A DNA stretch of 64,000 nucleotides from Cricetomys ansorgei (taxonomy: Eukaryota; Chordata; Mammalia; Rodentia; Nesomyidae), in assembly GCA_026225945.1 (NCBI GenBank), contig JAMJFZ010001074.1:2707001-2771000 (forward strand), given 5' to 3'. Each line of letters starts with the position of its first letter. The first letter of the stretch is position 1. This document shows, one piece after another, positions 23,130-34,109 of the stretch. The notes beneath the pieces are model-generated. The model searched no databases and had not been told where the DNA came from. It saw only the letters and a list, made by a program, of their open reading frames with translations. The position numbers and the translations under genes are program-made.

Positions 23130-23415
23130 TGCCTCCTAGTAATATCATAAGCTACAGATGTAAACGCTCAACAAAATGACTGTCTAAAAATAAGCTTAAA
23201 CAACAACAAACATGCCAAAGTGAACAGGGACAAGTCCACGAGGCCTTAACCTTAAACAAAGAACTATAGGCAACTAACAAATGCCAAGAGGGAGAAATAG
23301 TTTTTCCCAGGGAAGAACACACCAATTGGCTATCTAATACCAGATCGTTATCCCTGAAAACATACATACATGTAATATTATTCAGAAGGAACAGGAGGAG
23401 CAGGCTATATTTAGG

Positions 23416-23472
<57 letters not shown>

Positions 23473-23612
23473 TGTATCAACAATGAATGATAAAAGAGGC
23501 CATGAGTTTGAAAGAGAACAAGGAGAGGTGTGGAAGGATCTGGAGCAGAGAAAGGGAATGGAGGAATGTAATTACACTGGACTCTCAAAAACAAAAGAAA
23601 AAAAAAGAAATA
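23130..23612 (+). mobile_element. L1 3'UTR, sense, with internal (CA)n
   Basis: Ordered 3'UTR blocks: ACATGCCAAAGTGAACAGGG, CACGAGGCCTTAACCTTAAA, CAAAGAACTATAGGCAACTA, AGAACACACCAATTGGCTAT, GAAAACATACATACATGTAA, then a (CA)n run at 23422-23465, GAGGCCATGAGTTTGAAAGA, and the end GAATGTAATTACACTGGACT with an A-rich tail. Same subtype as 61280-61920. Confidence 0.88.
23422..23465. repeat. (CA)n microsatellite
   Basis: About 22 CA units inside the L1 3'UTR. Confidence 0.97.
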
Positions 23613-24859
23613 TATAGGTATTGAATGAGCTTACTTTGGATGGTTTCAGAAATTGTAATCTGTGAAAGAAATTGTTTTCAAAGCAATCACCCTACCACTG
23701 GAGCAGATGACTAGGGTTCACTGAGTTGATAGAAAATTTGGGCACTGCTAGTGAAGAGTCACTATGACAACCATCCACTAAAGCAGAAACAGCTGGAGTA
23801 GTATTAGCTACCTTTGCCCAGTGGGCAGCATGTTAATTTTAGAATAATGCTTATTTTTGCCCACTTAACATGATTTATTCTTGCTCTAATGGCTAAGACT
23901 GTTCTTTCCTTTTAATGTAGATATCATATTTCCATGGTTATGAAGTTCTGCTGGAGATTTAACTTTTTAAAAGAATATAGAAAGGTTTGGGTGGGTCAAG
24001 AGAGTTTGATGTTTACAGATAGACCATTATGCTTAGGTGCCAATATTTTCCTGATTTCAGATCCCTCCTCATGGTGCCAAGGAAATCTGTGAATATTCAT
24101 TAAGATTTCTTCACAGCTAGATATCCATTTAAAGGAATTGAGCTACACCAATTGGTACAATTAACTCACATTTCTTGAGTGATTCAAATCCCAAAGCAGA
24201 AACACATCTGTAGTAATATACATGTCCCCTTTTGTGAAAGGTATCAGTAGCTTTGATTGGTAATGTGTATTAGAGGGATTGGGAGGAGAGGAGAAAAAGA
24301 GTACTTGATGAAATGCAATTAGGAAGAGAAAAACATGTGAACATGTGCTTTTATATTATCTGACTTCCTTTAAAGTTATCCTTTGAAAAAGAAAATATGT
24401 TAGGGATCTGGTAGTGGGAAAACATTTGAATAAACCCTGTTTTGTGTCCTTAACCCAGTAATATAGAGCTGTAGAGAGAGGCATCTTCTAGCCAGTCACT
24501 GGATTGGGAACTGTGCCTCCTGTTCATCTCTGACTCATTGGAAGGGGGTTCAAGGCTCTGGCTTTTGGAGAAAATCCAACTACTTTATTTTGCATTTGAA
24601 TTCATCTCACATAGACTTCTTAGACTATAAAGACATATTCACACTTAGGTATTTGTATCTACAGATGGTGTTGTACTTGTCCCATTTCATGTAGATTTTT
24701 GTTTAACTTTAAGGCTACTCAGAGCAGCAGACTATTTTCTCTTTTGTGATAATGATTCCTATGCCTCATCTCTCCCGTATTTCTTCTCCAGATTCTTTAA
24801 GGCCTGGCCAGTTGCTGGTTACTCTTAGTGTCGTGTCAACAAAGGTGGAAACATATTTT
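23613..24859. other. No gene or confident repeat
   Basis: Unique sequence. The last 140 bases may already belong to the old L1 fragment that follows. Confidence 0.45.
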
Positions 24860-25230
24860 GTTTGGTGTTGTTCCACGAGTCTCTTAAACTTTTCAACTCC
24901 TCTGCTTCCTTCTTTGCTCAGTATCTCGACTAGATCATGTCAGATAACACTTCTGCTTGCTCAGGTGTGCTGCCGGACCCCTGTGTCGAACCTCTCAGTT
25001 TCCTGTATTGCTCAGTTCCAAGATTTATGTTTGGTTATTTTTCATACTTATTCCTTCTTTGTTTAATTTTTACTTTGTCCATGCAACGTTATCATAAACT
25101 CATTGATTTTATGAAGATTGTTTAAATTACCAGAGTTTGTATTTATCTGTTTGATTAAAGGTAATTTCTGGAGTTACCTTTTATTCTTTGTTTAGATCGT
25201 TTTCTTTAATTTTCTTTGATTATCTTTTGC
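24860..25230 (-). mobile_element. Ancient L1 (L1M-type) 3' region, antisense
   Basis: CATATTTTGTTTGGTGTTGT, ATTTATGTTTGGTTATTTTT, CATACTTATTCCTTCTTTG and TTTACTTTGTCCATGCAACG follow the reverse complement of old mammalian L1M 3'UTR. A plus-strand frame across 24746-25066 is a by-product of this antisense pyrimidine-rich sequence. Confidence 0.55.

Positions 25231-25279
<49 letters not shown>
25231..25279. repeat. (AT)n(GT)n microsatellite
   Basis: A short AT run followed by about 18 GT units. Confidence 0.95.
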
Positions 25280-25280
<1 letters not shown>

Positions 25281-25756
25281 TTAAAAAGACTACTTTCCCC
25301 TAATCATTATGGTCTTGCCTCGTACAGAATGAAATCTGGACTAGTGAACCTAACTACAGCTTCTGTCAGCCTCTTAGCTTTTATGTTAGCCCAATCCACT
25401 GTTGTACTCTTAGTGGCCCCCAGCCATCGATGGTATGCTTAGTCATGCTCGTGGTGCTACAGACAGATGAGACAGAAGCCCGCCTCTTGGAGAAGGTGGA
25501 ACACAGACTCTGTGGTCTAACTCGAAATGCACTTTAATACTTGATCATTTCATGTTGGGCCCTGGGAAGGGATAGGGTATGATCCTGTGTGCTAATCCAA
25601 ACTATTTCCATTACTTTTCATGCCTCCAAGCACCTGGAACTTGATGATTCCAGTCAATACTCTGAATCAGGTAAGGTAGGAGCCATTTTCTCAGGTTACA
25701 GCTCCAAATCATTGCCTCTGTGATACATGATCCAACCCTTTCTTCTTTTTCTTCTT
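25280..25756. other. No gene or confident repeat
   Basis: Unique DNA. A GTAAGG donor-like site follows CTGAATCAG at 25671, but the matching acceptor is weak. Confidence 0.45.

Positions 25757-25829
<73 letters not shown>
25757..25829. repeat. (CT)n(AT)n compound microsatellite
   Basis: About 18 CT units (25758-25793) pass directly into about 18 TA units (25794-25829). A long T/C-rich stretch follows to 25930. Confidence 0.97.
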
Positions 25830-25830
<1 letters not shown>

Positions 25831-25929
25831 TCTTTCTTTTTTCCTTTCTTTCTTTTCCATCCTTCCTTCTTTCTCCTCCTCTTCTCTCTCCTATCTCCCC
25901 TTCTCTTTCTCCTTCCTCCTCTTGATTTT

Positions 25930-26118
25930 TTCACATTTATTATTTTTTGTTGAAAAGAAATTTATTTCATACAATATAGTCTGATTACGATTTCTCCTCC
26001 CTCATTTCCTCTCCAATCTTCCTCATCTCCAAATCTATCCAAATGGTTAGAAGCAAACAAGCAAATAAAAACAAACAGAATAAATAGCTGAAATTAAAAA
26101 AAAAAGAAAAACACAATG

Positions 26119-26160
<42 letters not shown>

Positions 26161-26925
26161 ATAAAAAAAAACTAAAATCAGAAATCATAATATATAAGCA
26201 AAAGACCAGTAAGGTTAAAAAATTGCCCAAACAAAATAACATGAGGCAAAAAACTCTCTAAAAATACCCGGGAGTCCATTTTGTGTTGGCTGGGCATTGA
26301 GCCTGCCCTTAACTGTGGTTTATAGACCCAGTGAGACTCTATTGGAGAAAAATATTTTTTTCCTTTGCAAGAAGTTGTCCGTTGGAGATAACTTCTTGGT
26401 CAGATGTGGGAGATCTCTGTGAGTTCATATGTGCACCAGTTATGTCTGAAAGAGACTGTTTCCTTGGTTTCTCTCATCCCTTCTGGCTCTTAAAATTTTC
26501 TTCCTCTTCTTTGATTCCTCAAGTCCTGAGGGGAGGGTTTAGATGAAAACATTCCATTTAGAACTGAGGGTTCCAAGGTCTCTCGCTCTCTTCACATTGC
26601 CCAGTTGTGGCTCTCTGTGTTAGTTCCCATCTACAGTAGGAAGAAACTTTTCTGATGATGGCTAACTAAATGAGACACTGATCTATGGGTATTGCAGAAT
26701 GTCATTAAGAGTCATTTTATTACAATGTTCCTTTAGCAGAACAACAGTATTTGACTTTACCCTAGGACCATGTTCTGTCTAGACACAGGTTCTTGGCCAC
26801 AAGAGCAGGTCAGGCATGGGTTCCATTTCATGGAGTGGGCCTTAAATCCAATCAAATAGTGGTTGGTTTCTTCCATTACATTTGAGCCAGTGTATCATGT
26901 AGGCAAGTCAGCATTGTGGTCTCGA
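25930..26925 (-). mobile_element. L1 3'UTR (Lx-type), antisense, about 1 kb
   Basis: In plus-strand order: TTTGTTGAAAAGAAATTTAT, a CT-rich stretch, an A-rich stretch with (CA)n at 26119-26159, GGGCATTGAGCCTGCCCTTA, CCCAGTGAGACTCTATTGGA, GATAACTTCTTGGTCAGATG, GTGAGTTCATATGTGCACCA, CACATTGCCCAGTTGTGGCT, CTTTTCTGATGATGGCTAAC and CATGGAGTGGGCCTTAAATC. This is the inverse of a rodent Lx 3'UTR. Confidence 0.85.
26119..26159. repeat. (CA)n microsatellite
   Basis: About 20 CA units inside the antisense L1 3'UTR. Confidence 0.97.
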
Positions 26926-27226
26926 AACCCTCTCATTATTCAGGGTGCAGCTGAATTTGGGAGTTTCTTTCTGATCATATAACGACAGTACTGGGAGCGG
27001 GGTTATAGGAAAAGAAATGACTCCAGCTGTCACACTGGTTTTGTTGTAGCTGATTTTCACCTGAGAGTCAGAAAAATTTCGACTGGTTTGTAGATTTCTC
27101 ACAAAAGAATCAGTGCATACATGTTGAGATTATTTGATCATGGTAAGTACAAAACTAAATCACTAAAACTAAAAACTATATACTAAAGCCTAGTATATAT
27201 GACAAGTTCACATTTTTGGGAATACA

Positions 27227-27255
27227 CACGCACACACATACACACACACACACAG
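27227..27255. repeat. Short interrupted (CA)n
   Basis: CA units interrupted by CG and TA. Confidence 0.85.
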
Positions 27256-28871
27256 AGTGAAAGAATATACCATAGATATAAGATATGAATGTATATAAAG
27301 AAAGAGTCATATACATATATGCACCATGGGCATATACATTCACACTGAGAAGTTGCACCCTGAAATACTAACACTAATTTTCCATGGTCCTATGGTTCAT
27401 GGAATGATTTTTACTTTATTAATTTTGCCTATCTTTAGGGAAATATTTTTACTTATATAAACTTAAAATGACTCCATGGGAAAGTGAACATACTTTCTTC
27501 CTTAAGTACAACTTGTTAGTCTCTATTTACTTAGCTTGAAAACAAGAAGATCCAAGGTGAGATTGCCAGCTCCTTTCATGGGTTTGTGAAACAGGGGCTT
27601 TGAGAATGCAGATGGAAGAAGAGATGAGTCTGGTTGCTGGTGTATTGTGGGAGGGGAGAGTGGATGATGGTTTTGTAACGGAGGTAGAGTGAACTAGAAG
27701 AGGAGGGGTTTGTGGGGGATGGAGTCAAGAACTCTGAGTGGGCCATCTTCGATGTGCATTGTCTTTTAGACATCCAAGGAATGATGTTGACTGAACTGTT
27801 GACTATTTTAGTCTAGAGTTTGGAGCAGAAATCTGGGCTAAAGATCCACATTTGGAAAGCATCAGCATACAGTTGATGTCGAAAACCATGTGTCTGGATA
27901 AAATAGCCAAATGAGCTATTTAGGAAAGAACAGTATACTAAAACAGGAAGGCCAGTAGAAATCAAGGACTGCCCGGCACATTCATGCTTTAGTCAAAGAA
28001 GCAGCGCGACTTGAGTCTTTGAGGGAAGAGTTACGTTTTTTGGTTGGATATACATTTGCTAACGGTGAAACACAGCAATCGTCAGGAATGACTTTGCAAT
28101 TTTAAGGCTGCTGCTCACGTAGGCTTTCCCACTGTTATTTAGTTCTTAGTGCTATCAAGGACATTGATCTACAAGAATCTTACCTGATGGCAAGGAAGGT
28201 AAAAATATAAAGGATCTGGTTTTTACGGCTGACCATCTGACATTTCCCAGTTCTGAAATTTTCATATGTAAAATGCTAGGTGAAACTGAATACCCTGAAT
28301 TATAAATGGGGAGGCTGCCATCGAATTTGAGTTTGAAGGTGAAAAGTGCATCACAGAGTTTGGGAAGATTCCTTGGTTAAGGAACAGAAGACAACATCAA
28401 AAGGTAGAGCCAACAGAAATCCTTCAGATAAGAAGCATTCTGCTCCTTTGGCCTCTTCAACCTGCCCATCAGAGTGTAGGAACGCGCTTGTAACAGGGAA
28501 CTTTTAACATAACTAGTTAGGGACCACAGTGAGCTGTTTGCTGAGACTTTCTAGTCTGAGGTGTGTCTAGAGAGTAAGTAACGTGAAGATATTTTACTAT
28601 CCAAGAAAGGATGGAGGCACACACCCTAACATGAGCCAAAGAAAATTTGTAAGAAAGACTAACAGTGATCTGAAGACAATGAAAATAAAACGAAAAGTTA
28701 GAAATCATAGCAAGAGGCTTACAAATAGCCAAGAGGCACTTAGAAAAATTGCACAGAGGAGTGGCTTTCTAATGCTAAGAAATGGAGGATGGAGAGGAAA
28801 GAGGCACTGTACAGAGGTTTAACTACATACAGCTTTAGACTGAAATCAACAACTACTTTTAGATACAGGAC

Positions 28872-28901
28872 TCATTCATTCATTCATTCATTCATTCATT
28901 C
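28872..28901. repeat. (ATTC)7 microsatellite
   Basis: Seven perfect tetranucleotide units. Confidence 0.95.
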
Positions 28902-28999
28902 CACAACTGTTTACTGAGCATATATTCCATGTCAGACAGTACAACAGCACCTTGCTAAACAACAATGGCTATCAGGAAACTGATCCTCAGTCTTCATTT

Positions 29000-29228
29000 A
29001 AAAATATTTTTAGATACATTTACTTCATTTTAATGTGTGGGTGTTTTGCCTGCATGTGTGTATGTGCACCTTATACATGCCTTGTGCCCATGGAAGCCAG
29101 AAGAGGGTATAGATCCCCTGGAACTAGAACTCTGATAGTTCTTAGCCACCACGTGGATTTGGGAACTGAATTCAATCCTTTACAAAAGTTTCAAGTGCTA
29201 TACACCATTGAGCCATCTCTCCAGTCCC
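29000..29228 (-). mobile_element. B3-type SINE, antisense
   Basis: Ends with ATTGAGCCATCTCTCCAGTC (29208-29227), the reverse complement of the conserved 5' end. Internal blocks are TTTTGCCTGCATGTGTGTAT, GGAAGCCAGAAGAGGGTATA and GATCCCCTGGAACTAGAACT. Nearly full length and moderately diverged. Confidence 0.92.
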
Positions 29229-31269
29229 CTCCCTGCAACTCCTTGTTTTCATGGGAGAACTAAACACGTAACAGGTGCTTTTAAGTACAAAGGGGTGCAT
29301 AACACAGGAGCCTTGCTTCTGAGAGGGTCGTATGAAATATTCTCTCTGCAGAAGTCTATAAGGGAATGCTTTTCCATGAAGTTTTTTGTACTATGCAGTC
29401 TTCCTTATGGTCACATGCCTCTTGGACTTCTGGTAACAGCTTGTGGAAATGTATTTAAGAGACAGTGTGTCTGTTGGAAAGGACAGTTGGGTGGTGTCAG
29501 GGGAAGAATGAGCACCAGGAGTCAGTTAGGTGGTATCAGGGTAAGAGCTTTTTGGCAAAGTGTTTCCCTATAGAAGTCCTTTAGGGTTAAAGGAAATGAG
29601 GAAAACTTACCTGAAGAGAAGGGACTGGAACCAGGCCTCCAAAGAGAAATTTAAGAAGAGGGCAGAGGAATGTGGGAAGTAGTGCTGTGATGTTGGAAAG
29701 CCGAGTGTGTTCGTGGCACTGTGAGGAGGTTCATTTTGTTTAAACAGGATCTGTGTAGGGCTACACTTCAGCTAATGCCTGGCAATTTTTATCTGACGTA
29801 AGATGTAAAATTGATAAATGTAAAGCAAGTAATTCATACTTCCTTCGCTCAACTCTCTTTTGTTTATCAGACTAAATGATACTGTTTTTCATCAGATTCT
29901 GTTAAATTGAAATTGTATTTTGATGAATAATGTGTGTTTCTAGAAAAGTCATCCAAGCAAAATTCATTCTAACACTTTTTGATTGATTCTCTTACTTGAT
30001 TTCACAGAGAGAGAGAGAGAGAGAGGAACAAAAAGGGACAGACAACAAGAGATAGATCGATAGAAATGAGTTAGCTTATCTACACAAAGTACTAAGAAGA
30101 CACTGCTCACAGATACAGCCTAATACGCCTGAGCCCTTTGTTCTGTGAAACCCATGGTTGTCTTGTGTTTAACACCTCTTAAATTTCCTTAATAGAGACA
30201 AATTTTTATAAATGGGAAAATATAAAGGAATTTCAGCACATTTTTCTCCTCAAAATTGTAACTGGACCTTGGCCAGCTTGGACTAGTTGTTTTATTTTAT
30301 GAAGATGGTGTGGAGAGCAAATTTGCCTCAACAGAAAGATTTCTTTCAATACATAATTGAAACAATAACTTTAAACCAATTAGCCATGTTACCACTATAG
30401 ACTCCCATCATCAAATTCCATTTCTTGGCCCACGAATAGTCACCAAACCATTGGGCTTATTGAAAGCGCACATTTGGTTTTGTTTTCTGACATTAGTTCC
30501 ACTGAACTCTAAAACTGGTTTCATTTTCTTTCTTTTTTTAAATAGAACATATACATAAAAACAGTTGGGCTTGGAGCCCCACTTTCTAAAATGCTTAGAG
30601 ATACAGAATCTATAATGTTGAGTTAATTGAATATAAATAAGATCCAATCTCATGTGAACAGAGACATTAAATTTTGGTCTCTTTGGAGACACCAATGAAA
30701 AAGTACTTAAACTCCTGGGTGACTTGGGTATAATTCTTAGGTAATGTTTGCATTTTCTTTAGAACATATCTCCAAGTTAAGCACACAGAGATGAGTGATT
30801 CAATACATGGACTTTTCAGAGGAGATGGTAACAGGTACATAGTATTTCATGCTCTCTTAAGGCATCTCAGTATCATCTCATATTACAACCTTTTTCAATA
30901 TCTATAAAGCATCTATTAATCTGTAGTGAGAAACTAAAGGAATGTGCAACTTTAAGATATAACTTTCCTATGGTCTCAGTTCTCACTGACTTAGATTTTT
31001 TAAAATGTCCCGATTATCACAGACGATGCCATAGGATTAGGATGTTAGGGCTTTCATCCTTGATGTAGCACTCATTTTGAGGGTTTAATAAGATGAAGTT
31101 GGGAGATTATCAGAGACAATTCATTGAAGAGAGCTGTGTACTGCGCTGTGTGTTGCTAATTGTTGGTACATCGTATGGTGCGGGGCGGGGGTGATGGGTA
31201 ATCTGTTTCCTTTTATTTTACACAAATGAGAAGATTCTAATAACAACTTTTTAAAACAAGATGTTTGTT
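29229..31269. other. Mostly unique DNA; partial copy of an unnamed repeat at 29367-29447
   Basis: 29367-29447 matches 22060-22137 at roughly four in five positions (shared core TCTTCCTTATGGTCACATGC-type). There is a short (GA)n at 30005-30026. No gene. Confidence 0.45.
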
Positions 31270-31344
31270 CTCTGATGGAAAAGAATATATATATATATAT
31301 ACCTGTATATATATACATGCATATATGCGTACATATACATGTGT

Positions 31345-31395
<51 letters not shown>

Positions 31396-31400
31396 CACAC
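31270..31400. repeat. (AT)n / (GT)n / (AT)n compound array
   Basis: AT run 31284-31300, mixed TATA/CATG, GT run 31340-31376, AT run 31377-31396. It produces only Tyr-Ile and His-Thr repeat frames. Confidence 0.95.
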
Positions 31401-33212
31401 GCCATTGATGAGGTCTCATCCCATGGGCTAGACCTTAAGAAATAGAGGCAATTGTAAGTTAACTGAAAATGGACTTGATCATCCCAAACAACAGTAACAG
31501 GAGCCTGGACCAGGTCTCTGTAGATATGCACAGTGGGTAATGGGACACAAAAGCCTTACTGATGCAGAGGAAATCAAATATAGCTACATTTCACACACAC
31601 ACCTCCTCAGCAGCATCCCAGGAGGACAAAGGGATTGCATTAAGTGCAAGAAGAACGGTAAGAACATGGAGAAATCAAACTAGTACTGTATTAGAAGCTT
31701 CATCCCTCCAGGTCAGTTTTCAAAGTGCTGAACAATGTGATTGATGCAGCTCCTGGAGGAGAAAAGTAACCCAGCAGTCTTACCTAGTCATAATTCCTGT
31801 AAGCTACAGTAACAACTGGCCTGGTAAATGGTGCAACAGCGGCATGTACGTCATATATGTCTGTATCCTTAGGTCCATCCAGATTGAGGACAGTACACGA
31901 CTGTGCTACTATGTAAAGACAGTTGTTAAACACGCTCTCCCTTCCATTTTCCTTATTCTCTCGGCTTTAACCATAAAAGTATTCTGTTAATAGCTTAAGT
32001 AGTGCCAACATTCGTTGTAATTGTGCTAGGCAACCAATTTTAGTTTAATTAACAAGAAAGGCTTGTGATAATAGGGTTAGTAACACCAGTCTAATTATTC
32101 TGATCGAGGGGGGCAATCTGTTTGCATATGTACGAAAATAATCTTGGTGGACTTCGTGGAGACTACATTCTGTGATAAATCTCCCATCCCTATTTTTGTT
32201 AACTTCAGATATTATCTTTGGACTGGCCAACGACAGAGACAGTCTTCTCCTCGCTCCCTTTTCCCCTCCGCCACCACAATCAATCTCCATTACTCAGCGG
32301 TTGTGAGTGATGAGCCAATTATAAGTTGAGCAGGCTGGCTGAGAAAATTGAGAAATGCAATCCAGGAAAGTGTGTATTTTCTTCTATTCTTTCATTCTTT
32401 CCCCAGGTTGCGATTTTATCCCTGGCTTTCATTGAGAGCTTAGCCTCGGCAGAAGAACACTAGTTTGGCAGTCCCAGCTAATGAATGAGAGTGGAGTGAG
32501 GATTAATTTTGGGGGTGCTTCCAAACCATAGATTTGATGGCTGGATGCCAGCTCCTCTAAAGGCCTTCCCCCATCACTCAAATCAGCAAACACTTGGCTG
32601 TTACCCTCAGTGAGTGCTACGCTTTTCAGCAGGGCCTGTTACATTAAATCACATGTTGATGGGGAAAGAAAGCAGATAAAAAATAAGGTTCAGAGCATTT
32701 CTGCCAATGGTAGATCTTTTAATAAATGAGAAGTAAGTTTGAGGTTTTAGGATGCTTTTGTTTAATTAGATGTAAACTCAAACAGAACCTCTTACATGTT
32801 GAATGCAAGTTTCTATGTTCTCACTAAGGCGATTGCTCTTCTGGCACAAAAGAGACCCAAGGATCAAGCTCTCCACACTTTCCAGGTGCAGAAAGCAAAG
32901 AGGTCCAAAATGCCCAATCAATAATTCACCGAGTTGGCAAACAGATAGGCAGATAGATTATTAACAGTTGTGTTGCCTTCAGATAAATCAGTAAAGTACC
33001 CATACTCTCAGGAGTGTGAGGAATAATGACCCAGCCCAGACTTAACACCCTGGGCAATGATGGTTGGATCAGTGATACTCAAAGTCATTCATATCTATCA
33101 TCTAAACTGTGCTTTAGATAGTTGCTCTTATAATCTGGCCCATTCTGAGGGAGAGAAGCATTCATGTGCCAGTCTTGTTTACTATAAAGCATGGTTGATG
33201 CTGCTCCTGCAT
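31401..33212. other. Unique DNA; possible conserved regulatory block 32040-32660
   Basis: No interspersed repeat recognised. The block 32040-32660 is dense in homeodomain-like TAATTA/ATTAAT cores and carries GTTTGCATATG (octamer-like) and CCAATTATAAG. No coding frame is convincing. A regulatory role is inference only. Confidence 0.4.
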
Positions 33213-33276
33213 AGCATCCCAGGATGTAGCTCAGCATTGGAATGCTTGGCTAGCAAGCATGAGGTCTGGGTGACAA
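33213..33276 (+). mobile_element. ID-type SINE fragment
   Basis: CCCAGGATGTAGCTCAGCAT and GCTTGGCTAGCAAGCATGAG match the tRNA-Ala-like ID core, including box A. The 3' end is degraded and no A-rich tail is evident. Confidence 0.6.
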
Positions 33277-33304
33277 ACTTGTCACAGAAGATATATACAG
33301 TGCA

Positions 33305-33602
33305 TGTATGTATGTAAATATATACATGTATACCTGCATATACATTTATATATATATATGTGTGTGTGTGAGTGTGTATACATATATTTATATATTTACA
33401 TAATATTATATTGTCATATGATATACATTTATATCATTATACAATTATATATTATATTATTAATATATTAACATCAATATATTAATAATATACCACAATA
33501 TAATTACAATATGTTGATAATATATTATCAATATATTATATATTCTTATATGATATTTATATATTATATACATATATATATGTATGTAGAGAGAGAATAT
33601 AA
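33305..33602. repeat. AT-rich, self-complementary low-complexity block
   Basis: Almost pure A/T over 33330-33590 with many TATATA and AATATATTAA inverted repeats and a short GT run at 33359-33378. It could extrude hairpins. Confidence 0.9.
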
Positions 33603-33768
33603 ATGTAAATGTGTCCTCTCCATTCCTGACTTGTCATTACTTGAAGCATTGTTTCATCACCATCTTCTCTCCAGTTTACTCCTCGGCTAACTCCAATACA
33701 CCTCAAAGGCCCAGAAAAATATTTTCAACAAAATCATAGACAAAAACTTTCCAAACCATAAGAAGGAG

Positions 33769-34053
33769 ATGCCTATAAAGGTACATGAAGCATACAGACC
33801 ACTAAACAGATTGGACCAGAAAAGAAAGTCCCCTTGCCACATAACAATTAAAACACTGAACATACAGAACAAAGAAGGAATACTAAGACAAGGTTGTCCA
33901 CTCTCTCCATGCCTATTCAATATAGTACTTAAACTTCTGGCTAGAGCAATAAGACAGCAGAAGGAGACCAATGGGATACAAATTGGAAAGGAAGAAGTCA
34001 AAGTATCACTTTTTGAAGATATACACAATATGTATATGCAATGTAATATGTGA
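33769..34053 (+). pseudogene. L1 ORF1-ORF2 in-frame deletion chimera, inactive
   Basis: A 94-codon open frame. Residues 1-38 resemble the ORF1 RNA-binding region ([10 protein letters not shown]). From residue 39 the sequence is ORF2 reverse transcriptase ([12 protein letters not shown], then [10 protein letters not shown] and IQIGKEEVK). ORF1 and ORF2 are normally separate frames, so the deletion happens to place them in the same frame. The RT catalytic FADD motif is replaced by FEDI and the frame then runs into AT-rich sequence, so no RT activity is possible. Confidence 0.8.
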
Positions 34054-34109
34054 TATAATAGGTAATATGTAAAATAAATATATGTAATACGCAGATAATA
34101 GAATATATG

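Larger units (their letters stand above)
26926..28999. other. Unique DNA with two small microsatellites
   Basis: Contains a short interrupted CA array (27227-27255) and (ATTC)7 at 28872-28901. No gene or confident interspersed repeat otherwise. Confidence 0.5.
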
